Of a stretch of 64,000 nt of DNA, positions 62,789-64,000 are shown one piece after another; position 1 is the first letter of the stretch, and each line of letters starts with the position of its first letter. The stretch spans positions 496,001-560,000 of the forward strand of contig NZ_PYMB01000003.1 of assembly GCF_003026455.1 (NCBI RefSeq), in the 5' to 3' direction. Below the pieces are notes generated by a model. It was not told the origin of the DNA, did no database searches, and saw nothing but the letters and a program-made list of their open reading frames with translations. A program made the translations under genes and the position numbers. This DNA comes from Photobacterium rosenbergii. Its GTDB lineage: Bacteria > Pseudomonadota > Gammaproteobacteria > Enterobacterales > Vibrionaceae.

Positions 62789-63715
62789 ATGATTCATTCT
62801 TCTTCAGCAGAAGCGACAATAAATAGAGCCAGTGACTCTAAACAAAAAAGGAAGCGGATTATTCCTATTTCTTTAGTGCCGTGGGTCTTTCTTGCCCCGG
62901 CGTTGGTGCTATTTGCAATATATGTTCTCTACCCCATTATAAATAGCTTCAACCTCAGCCTTTACCAATGGGACGGTATGGGCGAGAAAGTCTGGGTGGG
63001 TTTTGAAAACTACATCGAGTTATTTGATTCAGAAACCTTTTATACCGCACTGACCAATAATTTGTTGTGGCTGGTGATGTTTATGCTTGCCCCACCAATT
63101 GGTCTGGCTATCGCACTATTTCTCAATCAGGAAGTGAAAGGAATACGTTTGATCAAAGCGTTATTCTTTTTCCCATTTGTTATATCCCAAGTCATTGTTG
63201 GCTTGGTATTTACTTGGTTTTACGACCCTAGTTTGGGCCTGTTAAATAGTATTCTGGCATTTTTCGGTGCAGAGCCTATTGCGCTGTTATCGAGTGATCA
63301 GTATGTCACCTACGGCATTATTGCTGCGGGCCTATGGCCGCAAATTGCCTATTGCATGATCCTCTACCTCACCGGGCTCAACAACCTAAACCCTGAACTG
63401 ATTGAAGCAGCCCGACTCGATAACGCAAAGGGATTCAAGCTCTTAAGGCATATCATTCTGCCCCAACTATCACCAGCGACCTTCATAGCAGTGGTAGTAA
63501 CTGTGATTGGTGCCCTGCGCTCATTTGACTTGGTTGCCACCATGACCGCTGGCGGCCCTTGGGGAAGCTCGACGGTGCTAGCTTACATGATGTATGAGCA
63601 GTCAATCTTCAACTACAGAATGGGTTACGGTGCCGCTATTGCTGTCGTGCTCTTCCTGATAATGGCTATCTATATCGCCTTTTTCTTAACTCGCATGTTA
63701 AGGAGTGAGAAATAA
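62789..63715 (+). CDS. Sugar ABC transporter permease (MalF/LacF/MsmF type)
   Basis: This 308-residue permease has six helices. It includes LVPWVFLAPALVLFAIYVLYPIINSFNLSL at the N-terminus, an EAA loop EAARLDNAKGFKLLRHIILPQLSP (about 213-236) and the LRSFDLVATMTAGGP segment shared by sugar permeases. I place the start at ATG 62789, with GGAG six bases upstream, not at ATG 62771. It overlaps the next permease gene by one base (TAATG). Confidence 0.9.
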   Translation: MIHSSSAEATINRASDSKQKRKRIIPISLVPWVFLAPALVLFAIYVLYPIINSFNLSLYQWDGMGEKVWVGFENYIELFDSETFYTALTNNLLWLVMFMLAPPIGLAIALFLNQEVKGIRLIKALFFFPFVISQVIVGLVFTWFYDPSLGLLNSILAFFGAEPIALLSSDQYVTYGIIAAGLWPQIAYCMILYLTGLNNLNPELIEAARLDNAKGFKLLRHIILPQLSPATFIAVVVTVIGALRSFDLVATMTAGGPWGSSTVLAYMMYEQSIFNYRMGYGAAIAVVLFLIMAIYIAFFLTRMLRSEK

Positions 63716-64000
63716 TGTTTCCGACACCTATAAATAAATCATCGCGGACTATCAATATTGCCTACCGGGTAGCACTGCCTTTTTCAATTATTCTATGGCT
63801 ATTACCACTTCTGGCTATATTGCTGACCTCGGTCCGCTCGATTGAAGATATCAACCAAGGAAACTATTGGGGTTGGCCCACCAGCTTTAATTTAATCGAA
63901 AATTATCAGATGGTGTTCCAAACCACCGATATGGGACAATATCTGCTTAGCTCATTGATTATTACGCTACCTGCCGTAACCGGTGCTGTTGCCCTTTCGA
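63715..64000 (+). CDS. Sugar ABC transporter permease (MalG/LacG type), N-terminal part
   Basis: The gene is cut by the right edge after 95 codons. The translation (MFPTPINKSSRTINIAYRVA, a helix LPFSIILWLLPLLAILLTSV and RSIEDINQGNYWGWP) is the N-terminus of a second sugar permease, the partner of the preceding one. The start codon overlaps the upstream stop as TAATG, and AGGAG lies 10 bases before it. Confidence 0.85.
   Translation, partial: MFPTPINKSSRTINIAYRVALPFSIILWLLPLLAILLTSVRSIEDINQGNYWGWPTSFNLIENYQMVFQTTDMGQYLLSSLIITLPAVTGAVALS

Noticed and set aside
1..64000. CRISPR arrays, tRNA or rRNA genes, insertion sequences, prophage or attachment sites
   Set aside because: I looked for regular repeats, cloverleaf-like segments, transposase or integrase motifs and flanking duplications and found none that held up.

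Overview
The window is chromosomal DNA from a gammaproteobacterium of the family Vibrionaceae. Photobacterium is my best guess and a related genus such as Grimontia or Enterovibrio is possible. The evidence is the gene set: hutWXZ divergent from tonB-exbB-exbD-hutBCD, tfoY behind a c-di-GMP-I riboswitch, the aspartate decarboxylase panP, efpL, a manganese-dependent pyrophosphatase, CSS-motif EAL proteins and torR/torCAD. It is gene-dense. I see no rRNA, tRNA, CRISPR array, insertion sequence or prophage. The first gene (cobT) and the last (a sugar ABC permease) are cut by the window edges.

Layout. 1-9.3 kb: cobT (partial), DNA polymerase II, an unusual nucleotidyltransferase-like protein, a CSS-EAL phosphodiesterase, efpL, yciU, emrD, ribA and a small membrane protein. 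9.5-20 kb: a second CSS-EAL protein, ppaC, a YjjU-type patatin, a 29-residue YnhF-type peptide, beta-barrel proteins, an NSS transporter with its 31-residue partner, and panP. 20.4-26 kb: the TMAO respiration locus torR/torC-torA-torD. 26-35.3 kb: small unknown genes, then the haem locus, with hutWXZ and tonB-exbBD-hutBCD transcribed away from a shared Fur-box region. 35.3-37.7 kb: purR and riboswitch-controlled tfoY. 37.8-45.5 kb: a small membrane protein, then a compact operon equivalent to E. coli ynjA, ydjX, ynjBCD and ynjF, in which the YdjX-like TVP38 protein is fused to a disulfide oxidoreductase. 45.9-52.6 kb: catalase, a MelB-type symporter, a GH36 alpha-galactosidase, a small secreted protein and a MipA/OmpV-type porin-like protein. 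53-61 kb: uhpABC followed directly by afuABC, read as hexose-phosphate sensing plus ABC uptake. 61-64 kb: a MalK-type ATPase divergent from MalF/MalG-type permeases.

Connections. The melB-like gene, the alpha-galactosidase gene and the divergent sugar ABC genes all carry an upstream operator with the core GGAAACGTTTCC, or a close variant. This points to one LacI-family alpha-galactoside regulon split by the uhp-afu block. Its repressor and the sugar-binding protein are not in the window. The haem genes form a complete inner-membrane uptake, energising and haem-processing set under Fur; the outer-membrane receptor is elsewhere. torR is present without torS or torT beside it.

Best candidates for undescribed biology: the ynj operon with its TVP38-oxidoreductase fusion; a stem-loop that covers the afuA ribosome binding site; and an FNR-type box in the convergent gap between panP and torR, where no protein gene is available for it to control.
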